The notes: generated by a model not told the origin, from the sequence alone. Positions 37,449-47,109 are shown, counted from the first letter of the stretch. The stretch: 64,000 nt of DNA from Brockia lithotrophica (GCF_003633725.1 NZ_RBIJ01000001.1:751302-815301), one strand, 5' to 3'. Made by a program: numbers and translations.

Positions 37449-37940
37449 CTACCCGAGACCCGCCGGGCTCGCACCGCGGCCGACAACGGCCGCATCGAGC
37501 ACGCCCTCCAGCTCGCCGAGGCGGCGGAGGAGGTGGTCTTCTTCGACTTCGCGGAGGTCGACCGTGAGGAAGACCGCCGCAGCACCTTGGAGGGGTAGGC
37601 TCTGGCTGATCGTGAGGATGTTTCCGCCGAGCCGGGCGATCTCCCCGAGGACGGAGGAGAGTACCCCGGGACGGTGGCGCAGCCGGAGCGAGAGAACGAC
37701 AAGCCGTGGGCCAACAAAGTCGTCGAACGGGTAGACGCCGTCGCGGTACTTGTAAAAGGCGCTTCGGCTGATCCCTACGGCTCGCACGGCGTCGTGGACG
37801 GACGGAGAAAGCCCGAGTTCCACCCGTTCGCGGGCGAGAGCGGCCCGGCGCATCGTCTCCGGCAAGAGGTCCTCGCGCACGAGGTAGTACCGCCGCCCGG
37901 GTCGCCGCGAACTTCCCCCCGCGGGCGATCCGATGTCCAC
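37449..37940 (-). CDS. pheB: ACT domain protein PheB
   Basis: 163 aa. N-terminal helix-turn-helix-like part ([19 protein letters not shown]) followed by an ACT domain ([20 protein letters not shown]). This is the PheB/UPF0735 layout, usually beside pheA or homoserine genes. GTG start with GGAGGGG 6 nt upstream. First gene of the amino-acid operon, so it may sense an amino acid for the pathway. Confidence 0.88.
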   Translation of the reverse strand: MDIGSPAGGSSRRPGRRYYLVREDLLPETMRRAALARERVELGLSPSVHDAVRAVGISRSAFYKYRDGVYPFDDFVGPRLVVLSLRLRHRPGVLSSVLGEIARLGGNILTISQSLPLQGAAAVFLTVDLREVEEDHLLRRLGELEGVLDAAVVGRGASPAGLG

Positions 37941-37982
37941 CTTCGTCCCCTCCGAACGGACACGTGTTTTTTACATGGAGAC

Positions 37983-38012
37983 AGTATACCGCGCTTCTGC
38001 AAAGGCGTGCAA
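37983..38012 (-). promoter_or_regulatory. promoter of pheB-thrC-thrB-pheA
   Basis: Minus-strand -35 TTGCAC (38012-38007), 18 bp, -10 TATACT (37988-37983); leader of about 35 nt to the pheB GTG. Confidence 0.6.
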
Positions 38013-38111
38013 GAAAGCGGGCGCCTCCGCTTCGGACGGGCACCAAGCCCGGCAGAGGCGCATACACCGAGGGTACAGCTGGGCATTTGCCCGGACGAAG
38101 GAGGGATGCGC

Positions 38112-39173
38112 GTGTTCCGCCCCTTTCGGTTCGCCTGGCTTTTCCTCGCCGCCCTCGTCCTCCTCGGAACCGCCTGCACGGCAGGTGCGCCGTCTGAAAA
38201 CATCGCCCCGCATTCCCAAAGTTCGTCGAAGACCTCGTCCCCGTCCGGCGAACGCACGAAAATCCGCCTCTACGAGGTCACCCACTCCCCGTTTTACGCC
38301 CCGCAGTACGTCGCCCTGGCCCTCGGCTACTTTGCCGAAGAGGGCCTCGACATCGAACTCGTCGACGGCAAAGGGGGCGACAAGGTGACCACAGCGCTTC
38401 TGAGCGGCAACGCCGACGTGATCCTCGTAGGTGCGGAAATGGCGGTATACGTGAACGCCCAAAACCCGCAAGACCCGATGGTCGTCTTTGCCCGCCTCAC
38501 GAAGCGCGACGGGAGCTTCCTCGTCTCCCGCACGCCCATGGAGCCCTTTCGTTGGGAGGACTTGCGAGGGAAGAAATTCCTCGCCCAACGGAAAGGGGGC
38601 ATGCCGGACATGATCGCCCGCCACGTCCTCCGCAAGCACGGGCTCGAGCCGGGGCGCGACCTCGAGTACCTCCAGCACGTGGACTACGCAAACCTCGCCC
38701 CGGCCTTCGCGTCGGGTACGGGAGACGTGGTACAGCTCTTCGAACCCTTCGCCTCGACGCTCGTGCGCGAAGGAAAGGGGTACGTCGTCGCGGGGTTCGG
38801 ACCGGAGTCGGGCGACGTCCTCTACACGTCCTACCACGCACGTAAGAGCAGCGTCGAGGCCAGGCGCGACGTCTTCGTGCGCTTCGCCCGCGCCATAGCC
38901 CGCGGCCAGGACTACGTCCGCTCGCACGCCCCCGAAGAGGTCGCCCGCGTGCTCCGCGACGCCTTCCCGGGAGTGGACGAACCCACGCTCGCGGAAATCG
39001 TACGCCGCCTCCAAGGAGCGGACGTGTTCGGCGCCGATCCCCTGCCGCCGCGAGAGGACTACGAACGCACGCTCGACATCCTGGCGGAAAACGGGATGCT
39101 CTCGGCGCGGCTCCCCTACGAAGCGGTCGTCGATCCTTCGATCGCCGAAGAGGCAATGCGAAGCCTGCGCTGA
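38112..39173 (+). CDS. ABC transporter substrate-binding lipoprotein, NitT/TauT (NMT1/THI5-like) family
   Basis: 353 aa. Lipoprotein signal with lipobox LGTAC followed by a Ser/Thr linker, then the SsuA/THI5-like fold: SPFYAPQYVALALGYFAEEGLDIELVDGKGG, NADVILVGAEMA, QRKGGMPDMIARHVLRKHGL. Ligand could be a sulfonate, pyrimidine precursor or similar; not determinable. AAGGAGGG abuts an ATG at 38106, so the GTG two codons later (38112, 7 nt spacing) is the likelier start. Leads a three-gene importer. Confidence 0.85.
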   Translation: MFRPFRFAWLFLAALVLLGTACTAGAPSENIAPHSQSSSKTSSPSGERTKIRLYEVTHSPFYAPQYVALALGYFAEEGLDIELVDGKGGDKVTTALLSGNADVILVGAEMAVYVNAQNPQDPMVVFARLTKRDGSFLVSRTPMEPFRWEDLRGKKFLAQRKGGMPDMIARHVLRKHGLEPGRDLEYLQHVDYANLAPAFASGTGDVVQLFEPFASTLVREGKGYVVAGFGPESGDVLYTSYHARKSSVEARRDVFVRFARAIARGQDYVRSHAPEEVARVLRDAFPGVDEPTLAEIVRRLQGADVFGADPLPPREDYERTLDILAENGMLSARLPYEAVVDPSIAEEAMRSLR

Positions 39174-39193
39174 AGCAAAGGAGGTCGCCGCCC

Positions 39194-39976
39194 ATGCCCG
39201 CGCGTGCGGCCATCGAGGTGGACCACCTCACCCTGGCCTTTATTTCCCGGGAAAAGGCGACCCTTGTCCTCCGGGATGTGACCTTTTCTGTGCCCGAAGG
39301 GTCTTTCGTCGCCCTCCTCGGACCTTCCGGCTGCGGGAAGAGCACGCTCCTCCATACGATCGCGGGGCTTCTCATGCCCACGCGGGGAGAGGTCCGCCTC
39401 TTCGGACAGCCCGTCCGCGGACCCTCCCCCGCTGTGGGGATCATGTTCCAGCAGGACTACCTCCTTCCCTGGCGTACGGTGGCGGGCAACGTGCGGCTCG
39501 CGTGGGAGCTCAGGCGCGAACGGCCGCAGCCAGAGCGTCTGTACGCCCTCCTCGAGGAAGTCGACCTTCGGGACGCCGCCCACCGCCATCCTCACGAGCT
39601 TTCGGGGGGGATGCGCCAGCGCGCGGCGCTCGTGCGCACGCTCGTGACCGACCCTGCCGTTCTCCTCCTCGACGAACCCTTTTCCGCCCTCGACTACACC
39701 ACGCGCCTCCGGCTGGGAGAACTCGTCCACACGGTGCTCCGCCGCCACAGAAAGACGGCCCTCTTCGTCACCCACGACATCCCGGAGGCGATCTCCCTCG
39801 CCGACCAGATCCTCCTCATGGGACGCAACCCCGGACGGATCGTGGCGTCCTTCATCCCTCCGCCGGAACTCGCGCAAAAACCCCCGCTCGCCCGGCGCAC
39901 GGACCCCGCCTTCCCGCGCCTCTTTCAGGAGATCTGGGAGGAGATGAAGCGCGTGGAAGACGAGCGCCCGGCGTGA
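39194..39976 (+). CDS. ABC transporter ATP-binding protein, NitT/TauT family
   Basis: 260 aa. Walker A GPSGCGKS (about 44-51), Q-loop GIMFQQDYLLPWRTV, signature LSGGMRQRAALVRTL, Walker B VLLLDEPFSALD, H-loop FVTHDIPEA. The Leu-Pro-Trp after the Q-loop is typical for the TauB/SsuB group. AAAGGAGG lies 9 nt before the ATG. Between the binding protein and permease genes. Confidence 0.93.
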   Translation: MPARAAIEVDHLTLAFISREKATLVLRDVTFSVPEGSFVALLGPSGCGKSTLLHTIAGLLMPTRGEVRLFGQPVRGPSPAVGIMFQQDYLLPWRTVAGNVRLAWELRRERPQPERLYALLEEVDLRDAAHRHPHELSGGMRQRAALVRTLVTDPAVLLLDEPFSALDYTTRLRLGELVHTVLRRHRKTALFVTHDIPEAISLADQILLMGRNPGRIVASFIPPPELAQKPPLARRTDPAFPRLFQEIWEEMKRVEDERPA

Positions 39977-40006
39977 CCTTCATCCCAAAACGAGGAGGGA
40001 AGCGGC

Positions 40007-40858
40007 GTGAAAGGTGCCGAAGCCTCTGCAGAATACGCGGCATTCCGCAGAGAACAAGACGAATGGCTCGAAGAGGCGCGCCGCGCCTACGTCCGAAAGG
40101 AAGAAAGGCAGACCCAGTTCGTGCGCTCCCTTCAGCTGGGGATCGTCCTCAGCCTCCTCGTAGGTTGGGAACTCGGAGCGCGGTGGGGGATCCTAGACCC
40201 CCTCCTCTTCAGCTCTCCCACCGCCGTCGTCCAACTCGTCGCCGACCTCGCCGCCTCCGGCGAACTCTGGCGCCACGTGGGAATTACCGTGTACGAAACC
40301 CTCCTTGGATTTGTCCTCGGCACGCTCGGCGGGATCGCGGTCGCCCTCGCCCTTTGGTTCTTTCCTCTCCTCGGGCGCGTGCTCGACCCGTACCTCGTCG
40401 TCCTCAACAGCCTGCCCAAGATCGCACTCGGTCCCATCTTTATCGTCGCCTTTGGTGCGGGGCCGCGCGCGATCGTCGCCATCGCCGCCTTCGTTTCCGT
40501 CTTCGTGACCATTCAGGTGCTCACGTCGGCCTTTGTCGCCGTGGACGCGAACTTCCTCAGACTCGCCTACTCCCTCGGCGCCTCGCGCCTCGACGTCTTC
40601 CGGAAAATCGTCTTTCCCGCAAGCCTCCCGACGCTCCTCGCCGCACTCAAGGTGAACATTGGACTCTCCTGGATCGGCGTGATCGTCGGGGAATTCCTCG
40701 TCGCCCGGCAAGGCCTCGGAGCCCTCATCGTCTACGGCTTCCAGGTGTTCAACTTCCGCTACGTGTACGCCGGAATTCTCCTCGTAGCCCTCCTCGCCAC
40801 GGCGATGTACGCCGTCGCCTCCGCCGTGGAGCGCGCGTACGGACGCAGGCCTAAGTAG
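40007..40858 (+). CDS. ABC transporter permease, NitT/TauT family
   Basis: 283 aa. A charged N-terminal tail, six membrane helices, and the EAA-type cytoplasmic loop AYSLGASRLDVFRKIVFPASLPTLLAALKV split around residues 185-215, the coupling helix to the ATPase. GTG start with GGAGGGAAG upstream. A weak hairpin (AACCCG/CGGGTT near 40862-40880) follows the gene. Confidence 0.92.
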   Translation: MKGAEASAEYAAFRREQDEWLEEARRAYVRKEERQTQFVRSLQLGIVLSLLVGWELGARWGILDPLLFSSPTAVVQLVADLAASGELWRHVGITVYETLLGFVLGTLGGIAVALALWFFPLLGRVLDPYLVVLNSLPKIALGPIFIVAFGAGPRAIVAIAAFVSVFVTIQVLTSAFVAVDANFLRLAYSLGASRLDVFRKIVFPASLPTLLAALKVNIGLSWIGVIVGEFLVARQGLGALIVYGFQVFNFRYVYAGILLVALLATAMYAVASAVERAYGRRPK

Positions 40859-40929
40859 CAAACCCGTAGGAAGGCGGGTTCCCTGAAATGCACCCAACCG
40901 CCTCGATCCCCTCCTCAATTCACAAAACG

Positions 40930-40993
40930 TTAACACAAACATAAAGAAAATTTACAAGGCGAACAAGGTCGCTTTACATGCGATCCGTATAAT
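40930..40993 (+). promoter_or_regulatory. PhoP box array and promoter of the metallophosphoesterase
   Basis: Hexamers of the TT(A/C)ACA type with 5-bp gaps: TTAACA 40930-40935, ATAAAG 40941-40946 (weak), TTACAA 40952-40957, ACAAGG 40963-40968 (weak), TTACAT 40974-40979, then -10 TATAAT 40988-40993. The strict 11-bp period is that of Gram-positive PhoP~P binding sites, and the downstream gene encodes a phosphoesterase. Confidence 0.75.
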
Positions 40994-41034
40994 GACTTGG
41001 GAATTTCGGAACGAAGCCAGAGGAGGGGACGGGC

Positions 41035-42552
41035 GTGAGCCAGCTCATCTCGCGCCGCGACTTTTTGCGCGGCTCCCTCGGCCTCATCGGCGCATCGGTA
41101 TTCGTGCAGGCGGTGGGCGTCTCTGAAGCGTTCGCCCAAGGCGAGACTTCTGACACCGCCGTATCGTCGGAAAACGCCATCTACCACGAGGAACTCGTCA
41201 CCGTGGGAGCGGACCGCATGGCCGTCACGTGGGTCACGGAGCAACCCGGGTCTACGGTGCTCTGGTTGGGCGAACACCCCGAACGCCTCACCCGGTACAC
41301 CTTTGGCGGTGCGACGCGCTACCACCTCGCCGAGGTGGACCGGCTTCTCCCGGCGACGCGCTACTTCTACCAGGTGGAGACGGACGGAGTGCGGGGGCCC
41401 TTGAACACCCTGCGCACCCTCCCCGCCCCGCGCGGATCTCTCCTCTACCGCGTGGGATTCGTCTCCGACAGCCACATCGCCACGCAGGCGGGGGAAGGCG
41501 ACCCGAACCAGCTGTACCTCGGCAAGCTCCTCGAAGACGGTCCGGAACTCCTCCGGAGCGCCCTCGACGACCTCGTGCGGAAGGGCGCGAACTACCTCGT
41601 CCACGGCGGCGACCTCACGGAGTCGGGGCGGGCAGACGAGTACGCCCTCTTTCGGAACGTCGTCGCCCCGTACGCCGCCGCCTTGCCCTTCGCCGCTGTA
41701 CCGGGAAACCACGACAAGTACCAGAAAAAGACGGGCGGCGTCGGCGAGGCGGGGTTCCGCGAATACGTCTCCGGCGAACTCTACCGCGCCGAAGTCCAGG
41801 GGGACGCCCTCTTCGTGTACCTGGACTCGGCCCGAACGAACAACGACTGGGGGTACATCCCCCAAGCGGAGCTCCGCTGGCTCGACGCCACGCTCGCCGC
41901 GCACCGGGAAAAGAAGGCCTTCCTCGTCCTTCACCACCCGACGAACGGAATGGACGTCTGGTTCGGTACGACGAACTTCCTTCAGTTTCAAAACATCGTA
42001 AAGCGCTACCCCAACGTCCAGGGCGTCTTCGCCGGCCACATGCACCGAAACTACGTCACCGTAGGGAAGGGAGCCCGAGGAGCACTCCCCTACGTGGAGC
42101 TCCCCGCCACAGTCCAGTTTCCCAACGGCTACGGCCTCGTCGACGTATACGAGGGCGGGATCGTCTACACCTCCCACAAGGTGAGCGCCCTGCACCTCTC
42201 GGAAAAGTCGCGGGAAAAGGTCCTCCGCCAGCTGAGCGACCTTTACGTCCTCTACACCCTCGGCTGCGCCGGAGACCGCGCCCTCACCTTTGACGTGGAA
42301 CAGGGCACAGTAGTCCGCCAGGAAGGCTTCCTCCTCACGGCGGTCGTCGAGCTCCGGACGGCCTTGGGGCTCCTCCGCGACGCGATCACCCGCCGGGTCT
42401 CCCTCACCGCCGCAGAAGCGAAAAACCTCGTCCGCGTCGTCTTCGGCCGCTTTGCCACGCGCGAAGAAGCCGAGCGGCGCAAGGCGGAGCTCGCGCAAAT
42501 CGTTCCCTTCCCCTTGAGCATCCGCGAGGAAAACGCTGCGGTGCGGATTTAG
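41035..42552 (+). CDS. Tat-exported metallophosphoesterase (purple acid phosphatase-like)
   Basis: 505 aa. Twin-arginine signal SRRDFLRGSLGLIGAS with an AFAQ cleavage site near residue 35, so exported folded. An N-terminal fibronectin-like domain (AVTWVTEQPGSTVLWLG, RYFYQVETDG) precedes the calcineurin-type core: FVSDSHIA, HGGDLTES, PGNHDKY, LHHPTNG, AGHMHRN supply the dimetal ligands. A C-terminal helical extension (about 385-505) is not recognised. GTG start with GAGGAGGGG. Probably releases phosphate from organic esters under phosphate starvation. Confidence 0.88.
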   Translation: MSQLISRRDFLRGSLGLIGASVFVQAVGVSEAFAQGETSDTAVSSENAIYHEELVTVGADRMAVTWVTEQPGSTVLWLGEHPERLTRYTFGGATRYHLAEVDRLLPATRYFYQVETDGVRGPLNTLRTLPAPRGSLLYRVGFVSDSHIATQAGEGDPNQLYLGKLLEDGPELLRSALDDLVRKGANYLVHGGDLTESGRADEYALFRNVVAPYAAALPFAAVPGNHDKYQKKTGGVGEAGFREYVSGELYRAEVQGDALFVYLDSARTNNDWGYIPQAELRWLDATLAAHREKKAFLVLHHPTNGMDVWFGTTNFLQFQNIVKRYPNVQGVFAGHMHRNYVTVGKGARGALPYVELPATVQFPNGYGLVDVYEGGIVYTSHKVSALHLSEKSREKVLRQLSDLYVLYTLGCAGDRALTFDVEQGTVVRQEGFLLTAVVELRTALGLLRDAITRRVSLTAAEAKNLVRVVFGRFATREEAERRKAELAQIVPFPLSIREENAAVRI

Positions 42553-42680
42553 CCGGCAGGCCGCTCCTCACGCGCACAAGGCGGACGGGGGCGCGCACGG
42601 AAAACGCCTCGTCCACGCCGCGGTCGCTTCGCCCGCGTACGGTCGTACGCCCCGCCCGCGCGAACCTTGCGCCGCAACCT

Positions 42681-44147
42681 CTATCCGAGCCGCGTTCGGC
42701 CGAGCCACTCCCGACGCACGGCGGCGACAAAGGTCTGCGTACCCGCGAATAGGACGACTCCCGAACGACCCGCTTCCCTCAGGGCGCGGCTTACGGCCGC
42801 GCCCAATTCGCGTTCTTCCGCGGCGTGGGGATACTTCTGCAGCACGGCGGCGTAGTCCGCCGGCCGCAGGTGCGCTGCGACAACGGGAACGAGGAGGAGC
42901 TTTCGGGCCACCGGGGCAAGGACATCCGCCACGCCGTCGACGTCCTTGCCGTGAGGAAGACCGAGGACGACGACCAAGGGGCGCGGCGGAACGCCGAACG
43001 CCTCTTCGAGGACGCGGCGCGCCTCTTCCGCCGCCTGGCGGGAAATCGCGCCGTCTACGAGGACGTCTGGCTCCCTCCCCAGGAGTTCGAGCCGCCCGGG
43101 CCAAGGGAGAGGGCCTTCGAAGCGTCTCTCCCCGGCGAGCGGAGGATCTCCGGCGAGGCGGCGCGCCGCCCGGTAGGCAAGGGCGTAATTCCGCGCCTGA
43201 TGGGCCCCCAGAAGGGGGAGGACGATTCCTTCTTCGCCTTGGGCCGCGTCGGTCGATCCTTCCCGGGAGACAGAGGCGTATTCGCAGTAGCGAAAGGTCG
43301 TTGCCTCCGGGCCGAGGAGGACGTCGCAGGCAGCGAAATCGCGGCCGTACAAAAAGAGCCGCGGACGTGCGGCGGCGCGGTGCGCTTCAATCTCTCTTGC
43401 CGCCGGAGAGAGAGGTCCGCCGGCAAACCGTTCGAGCGAGAGGTGCGTCCGTACCCAGAGGGGACCTTGGCGTTCTTCGGCGGCCCGCCCGAGGGCCCGA
43501 AGTCCTTCCGCATCCAAGGCGCCCACGAAGACGTCGCGGACGTCGCGGGTGACGATTCCCCACTTGTGCCGCGCCACGTGCTCGAGGGTAGGACCGAAGG
43601 CATCGAGGTGTTCGGGGAAAAGCGCCGTGATCACCGCCGCCTCGTGCGGCACGACGTTCACCTCGTCGTAAAGCCCCCCTCGTCCGACCTCGAGAACGGC
43701 GCGCCGGACGCCGGACGCGCGAAAGAAGAGAAAGGCGACGGCGAGGAGCGGGGCGAGGGGACCGATGTACTCCCCGGCCTCGTGCCGGACCTCGGACAAA
43801 AGCGAGGTATACACGGGCTGAACCACAGCGGAAAAGTGGGAAAACGCTTCGTGCGGGATTGGGTCCCCCCGCAGGCGGATGCGTTCGCGCACGTCGTGCA
43901 GGTGCGGGCCGACAAAGAGCCCCACGGGACCGCCGTCGGGGTCGAGGCGTTCCCACAGACGGGCGAGGAGAAAGGCCGTAGTTCCCTTCCCCTTGCTCCC
44001 GGTCACCACCGCCACGCGCATCCCCGCCTCGGGATGGCCGAGAGCCTCAAGGAGACGCGCGGCCCACTCCGGACGACGCGCCTCTTCTACGTCCTTGGCC
44101 AAGGGTTTCCCGCGGTTGTACGAGTGAAACCACCACTCCTCTTCCAA
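42681..44147 (-). CDS. Mur ligase family protein, FolC-like (folylpolyglutamate/dihydrofolate synthase)
   Basis: 488 aa. ATP loop VTGSKGKGTTAFLLA (about 49-63) and the FolC-like GLFVGPHLHDVRERIRLRGD are clear; HKWGIVTRDV holds the Lys equivalent of the carbamylated lysine region, and VVLGLPHGKDVDG lies in the C-terminal domain. It diverges from ordinary FolC around the omega loop and is longer, so folate ligation is likely but a different peptide-ligase substrate is possible. TTG start with GGAGGGG 5 nt upstream. Divergent from the Pho-controlled transporter. Confidence 0.75.
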   Translation of the reverse strand: MEEEWWFHSYNRGKPLAKDVEEARRPEWAARLLEALGHPEAGMRVAVVTGSKGKGTTAFLLARLWERLDPDGGPVGLFVGPHLHDVRERIRLRGDPIPHEAFSHFSAVVQPVYTSLLSEVRHEAGEYIGPLAPLLAVAFLFFRASGVRRAVLEVGRGGLYDEVNVVPHEAAVITALFPEHLDAFGPTLEHVARHKWGIVTRDVRDVFVGALDAEGLRALGRAAEERQGPLWVRTHLSLERFAGGPLSPAAREIEAHRAAARPRLFLYGRDFAACDVLLGPEATTFRYCEYASVSREGSTDAAQGEEGIVLPLLGAHQARNYALAYRAARRLAGDPPLAGERRFEGPLPWPGRLELLGREPDVLVDGAISRQAAEEARRVLEEAFGVPPRPLVVVLGLPHGKDVDGVADVLAPVARKLLLVPVVAAHLRPADYAAVLQKYPHAAEERELGAAVSRALREAGRSGVVLFAGTQTFVAAVRREWLGRTRLG

Positions 44148-44176
44148 CTCCGCCCCTCCCGTTGGTACGAAAGTTC

Positions 44177-44238
44177 TTTACACAACCTTAACCCATAGTT
44201 CACTCGAGCTTAACGGTTGTCTCCTAGGATTGTACTAT
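44177..44238 (+). promoter_or_regulatory. PhoP box array and promoter of the second ABC transporter
   Basis: Four hexamers with exact 5-bp spacing: TTTACA 44177-44182, TTAACC 44188-44193, TTCACT 44199-44204, TTAACG 44210-44215. A -10 TACTAT (44233-44238) lies 17 bp after the last, which can double as -35. Cleaner than the array at 40930. Confidence 0.82.
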
Positions 44239-44266
44239 GGGGTGAGCAATCGAGGGGGGAAGACCG

Positions 44267-45310
44267 TTGTCTAAGTCGATCCTACGCGTTTTACCGGTTC
44301 TTTTGCTCGCGGTCTTTGCGACGTTGCTCGGGGCCTGCGGAGCCGGCGGCAATCAAAAGAGCGAAACAAGCGGCCAGGCCAACACCGAAACCGCGCCTGC
44401 AGGTACGCTTACTTTTTACACCTCACAACCGGACAACGATGCAAACCGCCTCGTCCAAGCCTTTCGAGAACGTTATCCAAAAGTTGAGGTTGTCCTCTTT
44501 CGATCGGGAACAGAAGAAGTCGTCGCCAAACTGAGGTCCGAAAAGATGTCAGGCGAGATTCGGGCCGACGTACTCCTCCTCGCCGACGCGGTCACGTTTG
44601 AAGCTCTTAAGGCGGAAGGATGGCTCGAACCATACCGCTCGCCAAACGTCGAAGGAATTCCCAAGGAATTCGTCGACCCAGACGGAACGTACGTGGGAAC
44701 AAAGGTTATGGCGAGCATCATCGTCGTCAACACAAAGGAAGTCACAAATCTCCCAGATTCTTGGCGCGTCTTCACAGCGCCCGAAACGCGCGGCAAGGCG
44801 ATCATGCCGAGCCCGCTCTACTCGGGAGCGGCCGCCTACAACCTCGGTGTATTCGTCCGGCAGCCGGAGTTCGGGTGGAAGTTTTATGAAGACATGAAGG
44901 CAAACGGCGTCGTCGTTGGAAAAGGGAACGGCGGTGTACTCACCGCCGTTGCGGGCGGAGAAAAGGCTTACGGCATGCTCGTCGATTTCATGGCAGCTCG
45001 GGCCAAAAAAGAAGGATCGCCGGTGGAGCTCGTATACCCCAAAGAAGGCGTTCCGGTGATCACGGAGCCAATTGCGATCGTCAAAGGGACGAAAAACCCG
45101 AAGGCGGCACAGGCGTTCGTCGACTTTGTCCTTTCCGAAGAAGGACAAAAACTTGCTGCCGAACTCGGGTACACGCCCATTCGTCCGGGGATCACCCCTC
45201 CAGAAGGATTACGCTCCGTCGATTCGCTCAAAGTACTCGTGGCGGATCCCAAGGAAATGGCCAAATCGCGGGAAGAGGAAAAAGAAAAGTTTGCCAATCT
45301 ATTTCGCTGA
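44267..45310 (+). CDS. ABC transporter substrate-binding lipoprotein, family 1 (Fe3+/2-aminoethylphosphonate-like)
   Basis: 347 aa. Lipobox LLGAC (residues 21-25 region), then a two-lobed family-1 binding protein: GTLTFYTSQPDNDANRLVQA, VVLFRSGTEEVVAKL, MASIIVVNTKEVT, LVYPKEGVPVITEPIAIVKG. These resemble AfuA/FbpA-type proteins, a group that includes 2-aminoethylphosphonate receptors. The double-Tyr iron site is not evident, and the PhoP boxes argue for a phosphorus compound. TTG start behind a GA-rich ribosome site. Codon use is more AT-tolerant than in neighbours. Confidence 0.8.
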   Translation: MSKSILRVLPVLLLAVFATLLGACGAGGNQKSETSGQANTETAPAGTLTFYTSQPDNDANRLVQAFRERYPKVEVVLFRSGTEEVVAKLRSEKMSGEIRADVLLLADAVTFEALKAEGWLEPYRSPNVEGIPKEFVDPDGTYVGTKVMASIIVVNTKEVTNLPDSWRVFTAPETRGKAIMPSPLYSGAAAYNLGVFVRQPEFGWKFYEDMKANGVVVGKGNGGVLTAVAGGEKAYGMLVDFMAARAKKEGSPVELVYPKEGVPVITEPIAIVKGTKNPKAAQAFVDFVLSEEGQKLAAELGYTPIRPGITPPEGLRSVDSLKVLVADPKEMAKSREEEKEKFANLFR

Positions 45311-45357
45311 CATCGCGTAAAGGATCGTAGCTTTAGGAGGTGGAGGTCACCCGTACG

Positions 45358-47109
45358 ATGGAGAAACGTCACGGACAAACCGATGCGGATATTCCTCAGA
45401 CAAACGCCTCACGGTGGGACAGGGTGTCCCGGGTAGGAGAGGCGGCGGTGGTCATCGCCATCGTCGCCTTTTTTGCCGGACCCCTTATCGCCCTTTTGGG
45501 CCAGAGCTTGCGGCTCGGACCTTCTGCGGAAATGCTCTCGCTCTTCATCTCGCCCAGAACGACGTCGATGCTCTGGAATACGGCGGTCATGGTGGCCGGC
45601 GGAACGGCACTCGCCATGGTCATTGGCACAACAATCGGGGTGATCGTGTCGTTTACCGATTTGCCCGGTCGAACCTTCATCTCCGTCTTCGTGTGGCTGC
45701 CCCTCGTCCTCCCGTCGTACGTCATTGCCTTGAGTTGGGCCTCGCTGTTCGAAAAAAACGCGCTTTTAGAGCAGACCTTAGGGATTCTAGGCATACCTTG
45801 GGCCGGATGGTCGATCTACACCCTAGGCGGCATGACGTTGGTCATGGGGCTTACCCATTACCCCCTCGTGTACCTGTTCGTCGTCCGAGCCGCACGCAAC
45901 GTTCCCGAAACCCTGTACTTGGCAGCCCGAGCCTCGGGAGCCCCTCCCGCTTTCGCGTTTTCCCGCGCCGTACTTCCGCTTTTGCGCCCGGCTCTCGCCG
46001 CGGGAAGCGCGTTGGCGTTTTTGGCATCTCTGGACAACTTCGGCATCCCCGCCTTCCTCGGCATTCCGGGGAACGTTCCGGTGCTTTCGACCTACATCTA
46101 TGAGCAGGTGGCCGGGTTTGGACCTTCGGCCTTCGCTCGCGCAGCGACGCTCAGCCTGCTCCTCGTGGCGATCGCCATGACGGGGATTTACGGTTTCCGG
46201 AAGTGGTCGCAACACGACGTCTCGGAAGCGTTCGGCGAGGATAGATGGAGAAACCCCGTAGAACTCGGGCCTTTCAAGTGGCCCCTCTTTGCGCTCGTCC
46301 TCGCCTTCTTGCTTTTCACGAGCGTGCTTCCTCTTCTGGGACTCGGTTTGGGAGCGATCGTTCGGGCTTACGGCTTACCCCCGACGCCGGAAAACTGGAC
46401 GCTCAACCACTTTGCCACCGTGCTCGGGGACCCGCGAATTCACCGGGCGGCGACGAACAGTGCGCTCCTGTCGCTGAGCGCCGCCGCAGGAACGATCGTC
46501 CTGGGGACGGCGGTGACTTTGCGACAGCGCCAATCTCCGAACTTCATGTGGAGGGCTACGAGCAGTCTCATGACCCTCCCCTTCGCCCTTCCGGGAATCG
46601 TCGTCGCCTTGGGTCTCATCATCTTCTGGGCTTCGCCCGTGGGCAACATGATCGGCGGCGTTTACGGAACGCTCGCCATGCTCTGGATCGCCTACATCGT
46701 ACGGTTCAGTGCAGTTGGCGTACGATCTGCCGAAGCCGCCTTCTCCCGCCTGGACGTGCGTTTGGAACAAGCCGCCCAAGTGAGCGGGGCACGTCTCGGA
46801 GTACGATTATCCCGCATCGTGTTTCCGCTCGTCGCAGGCGAACTTCTCGGAGGCATGCTCCTCGTCGTCCTCCTCGCCGGCACGGAGCTCACGCTTTCCG
46901 CCCTCCTCGCCTCCTCTGGACAGGAAACGGTAGGCATGCGCATTTTCCAAATGGAACAGGGCGGGGCGCTGTCTGAGGCAAGGGCGTTTGCCTTTACCAT
47001 CGCCACGTTTGTCCTTTTCCTCTTTGCTTTGTCCGAGGCATTCCGCAAACGCAGGTTGCAGATGCAAGAACAAAAGGAAGAGCCGATCGCGAGCGGGGGA
47101 TGGTCGTGA
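45358..47109 (+). CDS. ABC transporter permease, fused two-domain (FbpB/PhnT-V-like)
   Basis: 583 aa with about 12 membrane helices in two homologous halves, each with an EAA loop: ARASGAPPAFAFSRAVLP around 205 and QAAQVSGARLGVRLSRIVFP around 475. Such fusions pair with Fe3+ and 2-aminoethylphosphonate binding proteins. GGAGG lies 11 nt before the ATG at 45358; an in-frame GTG at 45340 overlaps an AGGAGG and is less likely. Its last 10 bp overlap the ATPase gene. Confidence 0.88.
   Translation: MEKRHGQTDADIPQTNASRWDRVSRVGEAAVVIAIVAFFAGPLIALLGQSLRLGPSAEMLSLFISPRTTSMLWNTAVMVAGGTALAMVIGTTIGVIVSFTDLPGRTFISVFVWLPLVLPSYVIALSWASLFEKNALLEQTLGILGIPWAGWSIYTLGGMTLVMGLTHYPLVYLFVVRAARNVPETLYLAARASGAPPAFAFSRAVLPLLRPALAAGSALAFLASLDNFGIPAFLGIPGNVPVLSTYIYEQVAGFGPSAFARAATLSLLLVAIAMTGIYGFRKWSQHDVSEAFGEDRWRNPVELGPFKWPLFALVLAFLLFTSVLPLLGLGLGAIVRAYGLPPTPENWTLNHFATVLGDPRIHRAATNSALLSLSAAAGTIVLGTAVTLRQRQSPNFMWRATSSLMTLPFALPGIVVALGLIIFWASPVGNMIGGVYGTLAMLWIAYIVRFSAVGVRSAEAAFSRLDVRLEQAAQVSGARLGVRLSRIVFPLVAGELLGGMLLVVLLAGTELTLSALLASSGQETVGMRIFQMEQGGALSEARAFAFTIATFVLFLFALSEAFRKRRLQMQEQKEEPIASGGWS

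Noticed and set aside
44267-45310. Calling the second binding protein an iron (FbpA) receptor
   Set aside because: The double-Tyr iron ligand pattern is not evident, and the PhoP box array points to a phosphorus compound.
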